A DNA stretch of 64,000 nt from Sipunculus nudus. Its lineage: Eukaryota; Annelida; Sipuncula; Golfingiida; Sipunculidae. A program made the position numbers and the translations under genes. A model generated the notes under the pieces. The model saw only the letters and a list, made by a program, of their open reading frames with translations, ran no database searches and was not told the DNA's origin. Positions 20,469 to 29,634 of the stretch are shown here, piece by piece. The DNA lies in contig CM049310.1 of NCBI GenBank assembly GCA_026874595.1, positions 36,097,558 through 36,161,557 of the forward strand, written 5' to 3'. Each line of letters starts with the position of its first letter. Position 1 is the stretch's first letter.

Positions 20469-22751
20469 ATGCTGCCCGGCCATTTCTCTGATGCCAGTTA
20501 CGCCGACATGCAAACCACAAACGCGCACTGCTATTCAGAAGGTCTAGCCATACGCGTGGATGAGCTTTTGTCCCTGGTGCAAACAGGTCTCAGGAGGAAA
20601 GACATCCAACACGTGTTGCAGGCCACCGATGAACTGTTAGGATCAAGACGACCGCCCAAACTAAAATGGAAACACGTTGTAAAGTTCCTGCTGGAAGACC
20701 ATTGCTTGGCACCGGCGCGTGTTTTCACGTTAGTGGCCGATTTGTCAAATGCAACGGGGAGCAAGTCGAAACGCAACATGAGATCTGTCATTGAAACTCT
20801 GTTGGACGTGAAAACATCTCGTGTAGCTGTGTGCATGTGTACCGCGACTTTGACCCCTCCCTTCCTGCACCCGAGAACCCCGCTTCCACCGATGAGGGTG
20901 TTTCAACCGGACGCAACTCTGATACCGTTGGTGGAATCGGAACCGGGGACAATGTCCGCCGCGCTCGCCCTGACCAATCTGCTGCGGGCATGGCGTGATT
21001 GGAAAAACAAGGTGGAAGAATGTAACGACTGGGACGTGAATCCGATCGTGACCGGTGACACGAAAGACGACATCGCGGTTTGGCTGTTGTCAGCAGCCAG
21101 ACACGTAGCCATGTGCATGACGTGCTGTCCGGCAAAGGTCACAGACGCAGGGAAGGCAGTGTTGCAGAGTAAGCCACACGGGAAACCACAGCTTATCGAC
21201 CTGGTGCTGTCTCTGCTACAACGGGAGGCCATAGCTGACCGGGACAGTTACATGCAAGTGTTCATATCGGCGTGTGGCAAGTTTGCACGATACGGTGACC
21301 CTGTTTTGATTCTCTTCTGTGTCGTGATCAGGTACCTGATGTGCATGTGCCCTCCTGCACTGAAGAACCGGAAAGGCGGCCGGGGGCAGCTTGTGAACCA
21401 CGACGCTTCCAAAACGTTGCTGGTCGACGAGGTGTTGGTTAAACCAAAGTCTCTACCACCTTTGAACGCGATGCCTGACTACGCCATCGACCGCACAACC
21501 AGACGGGGCAGGACGGGACGCAGCGTCCCACAGCCACCAGGGTTGGTTACCGAGCGTGCAGCAGAGTCCACCCACTGTACAGAGTTTTACGGTGCCCGGC
21601 GGAAACGTTCGCACCAGTCGATGGAACATTACGCCGAATTGTATCCCGTTATTACAAACCAGTGGGTGTGTACCAGACCGAAGCGGCCACGCAAGACCCA
21701 CACACGCGGGGGTGGAAACCCTGCAACAGAGGTATGCAAACGACTTAGGAAATGTTTCCCATCCATGACCCAACCATGTGACAGCGACGTTTATGGGCTT
21801 TCGTTGCCCAAGTGTGATCGCTTTTCCCGGAAAAGGAAGCAAAAAGACACAGGTGACGCAGACGCTAAACGCCCCAAATGCCACGAGGTAACATGTGGAC
21901 CAGTTCGAATGACCCTTAACTGCAGATGTCCTGCTGACATACTGAAACAGCGTTTCACATCCATCACAGAACTAGAAGAGGTCATGAGCCGCCTGCCTCT
22001 GTTGCATGTGCCGCATCAGAAAACGAAATCGTTCACGAGAGCTGATTTGAAATCGCAGCAGGTGTTCAAAGGCCCCATGCTCTATCACGACGCAAAACAA
22101 TTGGCGTTCAGGCACGCAGCCATGAACATTTTCCTCGGGGACAAGCACACTCCGGGCTGCGTAGAGTTTTTCTGTAACGGCGTGATGTCGTACATGCAGA
22201 CCAACCTGCATATTGCCTTCGGATTGGAATACTCTTACGTATGCGGCAGCCACCACACATTTTACAACCATTTTGCCGACGGTGGGCCAACGGGATGTTT
22301 TGTCATTGACCATAACGAGCTGGGTCTCGCGCCCCTGCACAAACTGTCGGCTGACGACGCCAAACGCTTGCCGCTATCTTTATGGCTTCATTTGGCCTAC
22401 CGGTTTGTTCTGCGGATCGGTATATCACCTCAAAACACGTTGTTGGTGGACCGCAACACGGCCTTCGCCAATGCAACCTTTCTCAACGAAAGGAGACTCC
22501 CCGTGCCCTACACAGCAGATCTGACTGAATGCCTGATGGGAAAGAACATACCACAGGATGTGGCCAAAGTTATGAAAGAAACTGTGTCGAAGTACAAGAC
22601 TGAACTGGCCGTCAAACTAAGACGTGCGTTCAAACCGGGATCACAGACGTTACAAAACATATATAAACTGGCAGAGATGATGAAAGTAGATATACCGGAG
22701 TACGTAACCGGCACGGCTGAATTCATCAGCAATTTGATCGAAGCCTCCTGA
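20469..22751 (+). CDS. Hypothetical 760-residue protein
   Basis: Counted from the ATG at 20469; a GTG at 20457 is in frame, and another ATG lies 13 codons on. The family is not recognised. The N-terminal 300 residues look helical and globular. The middle (about 300-480) is basic and low-complexity with several Lys/Arg clusters that could be nuclear localisation signals (KRPRKTHTR, RKRKQK). The last 250 residues are again globular, with conserved-looking aromatic and His residues. There are no membrane spans. Two AATAAA signals follow the stop. A nuclear or DNA-linked role is inferred from the basic regions only. Confidence 0.7.
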   Translation: MLPGHFSDASYADMQTTNAHCYSEGLAIRVDELLSLVQTGLRRKDIQHVLQATDELLGSRRPPKLKWKHVVKFLLEDHCLAPARVFTLVADLSNATGSKSKRNMRSVIETLLDVKTSRVAVCMCTATLTPPFLHPRTPLPPMRVFQPDATLIPLVESEPGTMSAALALTNLLRAWRDWKNKVEECNDWDVNPIVTGDTKDDIAVWLLSAARHVAMCMTCCPAKVTDAGKAVLQSKPHGKPQLIDLVLSLLQREAIADRDSYMQVFISACGKFARYGDPVLILFCVVIRYLMCMCPPALKNRKGGRGQLVNHDASKTLLVDEVLVKPKSLPPLNAMPDYAIDRTTRRGRTGRSVPQPPGLVTERAAESTHCTEFYGARRKRSHQSMEHYAELYPVITNQWVCTRPKRPRKTHTRGGGNPATEVCKRLRKCFPSMTQPCDSDVYGLSLPKCDRFSRKRKQKDTGDADAKRPKCHEVTCGPVRMTLNCRCPADILKQRFTSITELEEVMSRLPLLHVPHQKTKSFTRADLKSQQVFKGPMLYHDAKQLAFRHAAMNIFLGDKHTPGCVEFFCNGVMSYMQTNLHIAFGLEYSYVCGSHHTFYNHFADGGPTGCFVIDHNELGLAPLHKLSADDAKRLPLSLWLHLAYRFVLRIGISPQNTLLVDRNTAFANATFLNERRLPVPYTADLTECLMGKNIPQDVAKVMKETVSKYKTELAVKLRRAFKPGSQTLQNIYKLAEMMKVDIPEYVTGTAEFISNLIEAS

Positions 22752-22872
22752 TAAGACTTGTTAGAAATCATGTCACAACTGCCAAACTGGACATTTCAAT
22801 ATGTACAGACACACATATACACATATGTACAGACAAACATATACACACAATGCAACATCGAAACCTGCATAC

Positions 22873-22941
22873 AATAAATATCTTTTGTTTAATGAATAAA
22901 TATCACATTGCACATTATGACTGTATGTGTTTGGTTTTATT
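22873..22941. terminator. Convergent poly(A) signals
   Basis: Plus-strand AATAAA at 22873-22878 and 22895-22900 serve the gene ending at 22751. TTTATT at 22936-22941 is the minus-strand signal for the gene ending at 22989. The two transcripts would end within about 70 bp of each other. Confidence 0.7.
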
Positions 22942-22988
22942 TGGTTTTGTATCATGAGTGTTTTGTTTCATATAGGATACGACGAAAG

Positions 22989-25628
22989 TCAACGCGTCGC
23001 TGGTGCAGCAGCCAGGAGTTCGAAGATGTCATGACTCTGTTTTATATCCCATAGATCCCGCGCGTTTGCCTCTTGTGCGTCAGCGTCGTTTACCGGAGGC
23101 GTGTAGTGTCGCCTGGATATCAGCGTGTGTGGTGAAAAAGCGGGCCCCACATATACAGCCTCCTCGAGAGCGTAAACCTCCCCCCCTTCCCCCGGACATA
23201 AATGTGACGGATCGGCCACAGACAGACACCGGACACGGTTCCCCGGATGGGCCAATTGGTGCGCCACAACAGCATATGCCACCAACCGAACCTTGTGCAT
23301 GTGGCAGAGAAACCGTGTTTGCTTCAAACTGTCCAGACGAGTTTGGTTTTCGGCATCACCTGACGACTTCTGCGCTTCCTGCGCCCGCAACTGCTGCAAC
23401 AGTTCCAGATACTGTTCCTGCATCACTGGGAACACATCCCCGAAGCGTTCCGCCTGACGTGACCCCAGTGCTCCCATTTCCGATTTCAAAGTGCAGAACC
23501 TCTCAACGTCAGCACGCGCAGACGCGGGGACGCCTCTTGCAGACCAAACAGCGTGCATAACAAATCCCGCCCTGACGGGACACGCTGTATCCTCGTGCGA
23601 GTCCCTTGACATCCACATAGGGCCAAGTTGCAGGGACTTAGTCAGTTCTGAGGCCATCGATATGTTGACAGTTTCCAGCAGGGGCTCCCCGCAACTGACC
23701 TCCCACGCTTCAGCTACACGCGGGCGAGGAACACGGGACGGATCAAACGGTGACCCGTCCCCAGGCACAAGCCAACCATTTTGCAAATCGTCGGGGTTCA
23801 CGTCTGCTCCTGCCTGCGCGGAAACAACCTCTCGGAAGAGCTGCACTGCTTTGACACATCGTCTGACGGCGAAAAGTCCTGACAAGATCTCTTGTCCCGC
23901 TACGCGGGGCTGCATGCAACAGGACAGGTCTTCTTTCGCCCTGCGCAATTTGCGCAACAGCTTTGCGTGCCTCGCCCTCACCAGTTTGCGGTGACGTTCG
24001 AAAACGCGCTCTCCCACCGATTTCTGGACGGAGTCTATGTCACATGACGTCATCTCCGTAACCAAGGTATCGATGTAATCATCAACGCAAGAACGTCCAG
24101 GACGTTCATTGTTTCCACATCCAACTGCTTGGTTGCCGACCCCATAACGCCTCCCTGTCACCCGCTCCAACATTTGCGCCAAACCCCCGTTTTTGCTACC
24201 ATCCATGTTAATCCCTTTCATGATGTCCCACGCAACAGCTTGTGGCACGTCTTGGACTCCACGGTCCCTAGCTTTTTTCAACTGCTCCTTGATCCTAGTC
24301 TCGTGTTTGCGGGCTTCAAGCTCGGCCTGAGCGTCCATGGCCGCAAACTCGTTCCCCACGAGCTCTTCAACAGTCAACCCGTAGACGGGAACCGTGTACA
24401 TGAGAACGGCATTGCCCGCGTAATGACCCTCGGTTTGCACGTCAGTGTCACCGCGTTCACCACACCATCTAAAAATATCAGCCGAATTCCGCCAATGCGA
24501 GTCTATTTCCGAACGGGCGCGCCTCATGTTTTCCAACAACAGACGGGTCTTTTCTGCCACATGACTGTTACCCAGTCGCAGCTCCTTGAGGAGCCTGTCG
24601 TCTGCGCCAGAGGTGTTCCCGAAACCACAGTAATACCTGTCTTCAGTGGGGTCGACAGAGTTTATAGGACGTGGAGAACCGGCAGCCAGTGCCATGTCAG
24701 GAGCGTTAGGCAACTGGTTGACCGCGGCCACACGTTCGCCATCACCTGCAGGAGCAGCTCCATCTCTGCTTCGCTCCCGTTGACATGACCCGCTTCCTGC
24801 CGGTACATTTAACGTCTGGAAAAGATCATGCCCCGTGTCACATGACACAATATGAGAACAGTTACTGGCACCTAACCTGGTTTGTTCAGGTGGGTCGGCC
24901 CCTGCACGGGACCCATCTTGCGCGAGGGAATACGCAAAGGCCTGAGCGGAAACACATGCTAAACAACCCAGGCTCATATCCAACAGGTGGGGAGGCAATA
25001 CCCAAACTGAAACAAACAGTTTCGCACATACTTCCTCTAGCTCTCCGAGGGCGGTAATAACCTCTTCCAGGGGTGTGCTGTAAAAAGCGAAATCAAGGTC
25101 CCAACAGCATTTCTGCATCTCGTGCACCGTCCATGCAGTGTTACTGCCCGTTGTGTGCCAAAACCGACAGTCCTCTGTCCGAAGCACAGAACGGAAGTAT
25201 TTCTGACACAGCGACTCAACCTGCTGTTCCGTCAAGCCCTGGTTTCTACCACACCTCGCGTCTCGCTGCATGTCTTGAGAGTTACGATCGTATTCTTCCA
25301 GACAAGAAGCAACGTGATCCATCTCGAGGGACAGTCGCGGCAAGAGCAAGGACAGTCCGTACGTGACACGCGATAAAGAACAATGCAGACTTTCACGTAC
25401 AAAAAATGACATTTCCTTTGCCACACACGCGTTTGACCGCAAGCGTGGCAAACTCTGAAGCATAAGATCAGGATACACATGTTTTGATACGTTCACATCG
25501 ATCAGCGCCGTCAACGTGTCCGCCCACAACCTGAGCCACTCTGTAGAATCCGCGCATTCGAGCGGGTGCCCGACAGCTACACCGCGCTCCTGCACCGTGT
25601 GTGCCGATCGGTCGTCTGAGGAAGCCAT
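22989..25628 (-). CDS. Hypothetical 879-residue structural candidate
   Basis: The family is not recognised. It is a long soluble protein without signal peptide or membrane span; the second half is helix-rich (Lys/Arg/Glu/Ala runs near 430-470 and 550-600). A central segment (about 260-340) is Gly/Ser/Pro/Asp-rich and probably a linker. Size, helicity and position among core genes make a capsid-associated, portal-like or tegument role possible, but no motif decides among these. The ATG at 25628 lies only 76 bp from the divergent plus-strand ATG at 25705, so the two share a compact promoter. Confidence 0.7.
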   Translation of the reverse strand: MASSDDRSAHTVQERGVAVGHPLECADSTEWLRLWADTLTALIDVNVSKHVYPDLMLQSLPRLRSNACVAKEMSFFVRESLHCSLSRVTYGLSLLLPRLSLEMDHVASCLEEYDRNSQDMQRDARCGRNQGLTEQQVESLCQKYFRSVLRTEDCRFWHTTGSNTAWTVHEMQKCCWDLDFAFYSTPLEEVITALGELEEVCAKLFVSVWVLPPHLLDMSLGCLACVSAQAFAYSLAQDGSRAGADPPEQTRLGASNCSHIVSCDTGHDLFQTLNVPAGSGSCQRERSRDGAAPAGDGERVAAVNQLPNAPDMALAAGSPRPINSVDPTEDRYYCGFGNTSGADDRLLKELRLGNSHVAEKTRLLLENMRRARSEIDSHWRNSADIFRWCGERGDTDVQTEGHYAGNAVLMYTVPVYGLTVEELVGNEFAAMDAQAELEARKHETRIKEQLKKARDRGVQDVPQAVAWDIMKGINMDGSKNGGLAQMLERVTGRRYGVGNQAVGCGNNERPGRSCVDDYIDTLVTEMTSCDIDSVQKSVGERVFERHRKLVRARHAKLLRKLRRAKEDLSCCMQPRVAGQEILSGLFAVRRCVKAVQLFREVVSAQAGADVNPDDLQNGWLVPGDGSPFDPSRVPRPRVAEAWEVSCGEPLLETVNISMASELTKSLQLGPMWMSRDSHEDTACPVRAGFVMHAVWSARGVPASARADVERFCTLKSEMGALGSRQAERFGDVFPVMQEQYLELLQQLRAQEAQKSSGDAENQTRLDSLKQTRFLCHMHKVRLVAYAVVAHQLAHPGNRVRCLSVADPSHLCPGEGGEVYALEEAVYVGPAFSPHTLISRRHYTPPVNDADAQEANARDLWDIKQSHDIFELLAAAPATR

Positions 25629-25704
25629 AGTGTTTCACCGATTGTTCTTTTTTTGTGAAAGTCAACTCAGGCCGGACATCGGCCTCCGATCACCCAAATA
25701 AGGC

Positions 25705-27000
25705 ATGGCGGACAGAAACCTTGGGGTTGTACCCCTGTCTCCGTGGACCACATTCAACACACAGGAACAGACCCTGTCGCATGACCATGCGTCTGCCGGT
25801 TGCAAACGTTCGGATAACGTGAACGTCAATGCAATAAAGAGCGCCCTTACAGTATGCTCATACAACCTCGGGGCCCCTGTGTCGATCATCCCGACAGGAC
25901 TGTCCCAGCGTGAAGACGGGACACGTTCACGTCTACCTGACGGTTCAGAACGCAGAGAAGGGTTTATGGTAGTGTCATGCCCAGGAAACACGCACAAAGC
26001 ACGAGAAGTTCCCGCCAACTCCAACACAAGCCTTCCAATGGTCGTTAAGGTGGAAGAAGAAGGCGTACAAGCTTTGACACTGGAACATTCACTTTTCCCA
26101 GACAACCCTGATGAAATACCTGATAACTGCAACGGGGAAAAATATTCAACAGACCAGCGTTGCAAACTGCACCCTGTCACACAGGACAACCACGGACCAC
26201 CGGCGCGCGCTATACGTGTCGCAGCCCGTAACCCCTTAGCTCAAGTGGTTGGAACTCCCCATACGTTCAAACACGCAAACAGTTGGATGTCACTAAGCGC
26301 ACGCCGCGACATAGTGGAACATCTGGTCGATGCCGCCGGCTTCAAGAACATACCCGTATCAGAGGGTTTGTCAGAGGCATTGCGGGTGGTTTACACGGAG
26401 GCCCGCTGCACCCTACCAACGTGTGTCGCCTCAGCGTATATGCGGAAGTCGTCGCGTATGCAAGGGACTTCGCATCCACGTGGACTTGTCGCCCTGCCAG
26501 CGAAATTGTTCGACGTAAGCTTAGCGGTCACAAATCACGTTCGTTTACTGGAATGTTTCAACATTGTTCTTTTCATGTACGAATTTCTGCAGCAGGCCAG
26601 AGATCCCTCCCAGTTACCGTCACAACGTTTTGCTTTCGTGTCAGGCGACAGAAACGAACAGCTGCACTGCGAAGACCTGCTCGTCAGATTACCGTGCATG
26701 CTGTGCTTGTTGGCGCAACACAACCGCGTGTGGAACCCGGACTTGGTCAGCGCCGACCTGAACGCCATGGAAATCGCACGTTCAACAGCATGGGACGTAG
26801 ACCAGGACCCACCCAACCCTGATACATTGAGCGTGGGAATGGACGCACTGCCAGACGGCCCGTGCGTGTACGTGGACGACCTGCCTTCTGACTGTTTTTT
26901 ACAGGGCGTGTTTACTAACCGGTTATCGCACGTGACGTGCCAGATAACAAACCGCTTGTATATGATTCAAAACATCGCGGACCACTGCCATTTCGAATGA
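25705..27000 (+). CDS. Hypothetical 431-residue protein
   Basis: Not recognised. The first 170 residues are polar and probably disordered. From about 190 the protein looks globular and helical (RRDIVEHLVDAAGF, LFDVSLAVTNHVRLLE), with Cys in the middle (LPCMLCLLAQ) and an acidic stretch near 365-395. Its stop overlaps an in-frame ATG of the next gene as ATGA at 26997-27000, suggesting a bicistronic arrangement or shared transcript with the OB-fold-like gene. Confidence 0.68.
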   Translation: MADRNLGVVPLSPWTTFNTQEQTLSHDHASAGCKRSDNVNVNAIKSALTVCSYNLGAPVSIIPTGLSQREDGTRSRLPDGSERREGFMVVSCPGNTHKAREVPANSNTSLPMVVKVEEEGVQALTLEHSLFPDNPDEIPDNCNGEKYSTDQRCKLHPVTQDNHGPPARAIRVAARNPLAQVVGTPHTFKHANSWMSLSARRDIVEHLVDAAGFKNIPVSEGLSEALRVVYTEARCTLPTCVASAYMRKSSRMQGTSHPRGLVALPAKLFDVSLAVTNHVRLLECFNIVLFMYEFLQQARDPSQLPSQRFAFVSGDRNEQLHCEDLLVRLPCMLCLLAQHNRVWNPDLVSADLNAMEIARSTAWDVDQDPPNPDTLSVGMDALPDGPCVYVDDLPSDCFLQGVFTNRLSHVTCQITNRLYMIQNIADHCHFE

Positions 27001-27026
27001 CTCATCCGCGACAGAAACACAATAAC

Positions 27027-28133
27027 ATGGCTCAATGCGAAGCCATTTCGAACTTAGACACCGGCGTTCCCGGCGCTGCTGTCACCGTCGCAATGTATTC
27101 AAGTACCGGTGGGAATTTCCGAGCCGTCGTTTACGACTCAGAGGGGACGTGTGTCGTGTTAAACGTTTCCGATGGTCAACAAATCGAACAGTGGGCACCC
27201 GGAGAATGGTACCGTGTGTCTGGCAATTTCAAGCGTATCTGCAACGGCCTTGTTTTGAGTGTGAAAGGATTCGTGTGGGAGCGTCACCATCCGCCTACCA
27301 GTTGGTCGGAACTGACGTCTCAACAGCTCAATCTGAGGCGGTTACGTATAGCAGAAACCTGTAAAGAATTACTGACAAAAGACCAGCACGAAAACGGCAC
27401 CTCATTCTGTGACATACCAGCCCCCGGCCGGTTTAAGTGTCACGTGGACGAGCACATAACAGTCGTCGGTCGCGTACAACTAATAGAAGATTCTGAAACT
27501 AGTAAATCAAAAAGGAAGATACGTACTCTCACAGCCGTTTTACCGGAAGGGGCATCTTTCGAGTGTGTCTTGTTCGACCCACCCGAACAATTTCCACACA
27601 TGCAAGAACCAGCGGACATGCTCCTCCTCGTACGTGACACCTTGCTGACGAAAAGAAACAACACTTACCGCTTGTGTCCCCGTCTCTCGTGGCACGCTGT
27701 GATAGTACCAGCCGCACAAACTCATGACTTTTTCGTTGCCAGGTATGGTGACGTGGGCGATGACGCGCAGCATGACACGCAGCCTCCCGGTCGTACACCA
27801 TCATTCTTTAACCCCGCAGCCGTCCCCTGCAACGGGAAAATAACACATGTAACACACCCAGGCGACACACAAAAATGGGAAGGTCTCTGCAAGGTCACAT
27901 TACACCTGACGGAGAAATACGGTGACTGTGAAAAGGGAGCATCATTTGAATTGAGGTGCGACCCGTCGATGCTGTCGGACGCCGAAGTCCTCCCTCCTTT
28001 CTGTGAACTTTCGTTGGACGACGAATGCGACAGCGAAATTATATCACAAATCGTGCCGCCAGCCGACGTGTCCTGTTACTTGTACGGAGACGTCATTTGC
28101 GCGCTGGGGCTTTCAATCGACGCACAGGACTAA
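27027..28133 (+). CDS. Possible OB-fold ssDNA-binding-like protein
   Basis: The 368-residue product is counted from the ATG at 27027, which has a strong context (AACATGG). An earlier in-frame ATG at 26997 overlaps the previous stop but has a weak context. The protein is beta-rich, and three successive segments (about 15-80, 140-235, 265-360) each show the alternating strand pattern of an OB fold, the first with WYRVSGNF and LVLSVKGF. This layout resembles RPA-like single-stranded DNA-binding proteins, but no diagnostic residues are visible, so the assignment is structural inference only. Confidence 0.6.
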   Translation: MAQCEAISNLDTGVPGAAVTVAMYSSTGGNFRAVVYDSEGTCVVLNVSDGQQIEQWAPGEWYRVSGNFKRICNGLVLSVKGFVWERHHPPTSWSELTSQQLNLRRLRIAETCKELLTKDQHENGTSFCDIPAPGRFKCHVDEHITVVGRVQLIEDSETSKSKRKIRTLTAVLPEGASFECVLFDPPEQFPHMQEPADMLLLVRDTLLTKRNNTYRLCPRLSWHAVIVPAAQTHDFFVARYGDVGDDAQHDTQPPGRTPSFFNPAAVPCNGKITHVTHPGDTQKWEGLCKVTLHLTEKYGDCEKGASFELRCDPSMLSDAEVLPPFCELSLDDECDSEIISQIVPPADVSCYLYGDVICALGLSIDAQD

Positions 28134-28329
28134 CCTCCACGGAGAAGGGTCGGGATATTTGTAAATACTGCATTTTTCAGTCTCCGTGTAAGACGGTGTA
28201 ACAGTTCATTACATTTTACCCGGAATAGTGACACGATTTCAGTGCTGAGGGCGACCCGTTTGGCAAACGACCAGAGCATCGCGCGGTTTGTATTTCCGGT
28301 CGGCCAGGTCACGATAAAAAAACCCAAGG

Positions 28330-28497
28330 ATGCAGTGTAAGCCGCACGACCTGAGTGTGTCAGCCCTTTTGTACCTTGCCCGGGGACGTCGCCTCCGCAA
28401 ATGTTACTGGGGTGCCATGATTTGTTTACTGTTCGGACTGACCTTTACAATGATTGGACTCGGTGTGGCGTACAACAGGTTGTGTAGGAAAATGTGA
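28330..28497 (+). CDS. Small tail-anchored membrane protein, 55 residues
   Basis: A short frame with ATG at 28330 in good context (AGGATG) and stop TGA at 28495. The N-terminal half is basic (LARGRRLRKC). Then comes one strong hydrophobic span of about 19 residues, from about residue 29, ending in a short basic tail (NRLCRKM). The layout is that of a single-pass, possibly C-tail-anchored protein. It sits in a gap where no longer gene fits. Confidence 0.45.
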   Translation: MQCKPHDLSVSALLYLARGRRLRKCYWGAMICLLFGLTFTMIGLGVAYNRLCRKM

Positions 28498-28797
28498 CCC
28501 AACGTTTATTCGTGACAAATAGTATGCTATTAAACACAGCTGACATTTTGTTATTTGAGAAATGTAACGTGCGGTCGATATGATATCTGCGGGCGCAACA
28601 TGAAATACATACACCATCGCGCACAAACAGAAGACAGAGGAAACAGATTTCAGCTAAATGTTTCTGACATTTATTCGATGAAACTGCGGGCAGCATTAAA
28701 CCATGCAGAGTCACATGAGAGTACAAAGTACTCCATCTACAACAGGAATACCAATACAAAAGTCGGGTTGCAGAAATATAAGCACCCAGTGAACAAG

Positions 28798-29634
28798 ATG
28801 CCTTCACACCCTCCAGATGCCGTGCCCCTCCTCACGTGCAAGATGTCGCTGTTCGGTTTACGCAACGAAACATCCAACCGCACATGTCGCAGGTCTCGCC
28901 TGCTCAGGTGGTGCACAGCAATATACAAGTGTGTCACATCGATAACGTGCAAACCTTGCCCTGCCACAACTGCGTATTGTATATTCATATTTGATATGGC
29001 CAGGCACATGCCGGTCTGCCGCGTACCAACGCTCGAGAGGTTCAAACGACAGGTATTCCCCCGGTTATTAACAGCTTCGCCGGTCGATTTCGGATCCCTC
29101 GTGTACACGTGGGAAATTATCGCACGACACAACAGCTGGTTGGCCGGTGTCCCGGGATACAATCCACAACAGCGGGAAGCGGATATTTCCCATATCGCAT
29201 CCGCTGCGTACAGGACAGCCGTGTGTGCGATAGAAACCGCCTGTGCTAAAGAAGACGCCGAAATCAGCAAAACGGAATATGCTGTTGGACAGGGACGGGG
29301 GTTTTCAACGTGTATGAAGATGTTGTACCCACGGCTGCATCCTCTGGATGCCTGTAACCCTGAGACCGGTTTGATAGACCCGGAGAGGGCATTGTCAACA
29401 CGACCCGTGACCCGCTGGAGAGGTGCACCCGTTTGTGAAAACAGCACTCTGCCGGAAGACACGCGTGCCCCAAAGGTGACAGTATTAAAAACGTGGCAGT
29501 CGCTCCTGACAGGCGCAGTCATTGCAGACGTACGAGTAACGATGGGCAAAGCGGATGGGCATGTCGGTTTTAAACCACCACGTGTTACAGTCTCTGCAAC
29601 CTCTGGCGCCCATCAGCTTACGACGGAGAACTGA
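28798..29634 (+). CDS. Hypothetical protein overlapping the RING gene
   Basis: The 278-residue product is counted from the ATG at 28798. The frame is open back to about 28555, and the best-looking coding part starts at the ATG at 28996 (MARHMPVC), so the true start is uncertain. From 28996 on the protein is globular (TLERFKRQVFPRLL, TWEIIARHN). No family recognised. Its last 80 bp overlap the start of the RING-finger gene in another frame. A long minus-strand frame over the same stretch looks like a shadow. Confidence 0.5.
   Translation: MPSHPPDAVPLLTCKMSLFGLRNETSNRTCRRSRLLRWCTAIYKCVTSITCKPCPATTAYCIFIFDMARHMPVCRVPTLERFKRQVFPRLLTASPVDFGSLVYTWEIIARHNSWLAGVPGYNPQQREADISHIASAAYRTAVCAIETACAKEDAEISKTEYAVGQGRGFSTCMKMLYPRLHPLDACNPETGLIDPERALSTRPVTRWRGAPVCENSTLPEDTRAPKVTVLKTWQSLLTGAVIADVRVTMGKADGHVGFKPPRVTVSATSGAHQLTTEN

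Noticed and set aside
22340-22500. Kinase-like catalytic pattern in the 760-residue protein
   Set aside because: A GISPQNTLLVD stretch recalls phosphotransferase loops, but no matching glycine loop, Lys or metal-binding Asp was found.
24129-24788. 219-codon plus-strand frame inside the 879-residue gene
   Set aside because: Antisense shadow of a long helical protein; no independent promoter or domain.
28737-29549. A 270-codon minus-strand frame
   Set aside because: It lies opposite a plus-strand frame with better composition, and its product is hydrophobic and Ser/Ala-rich without structure signs; treated as a shadow.
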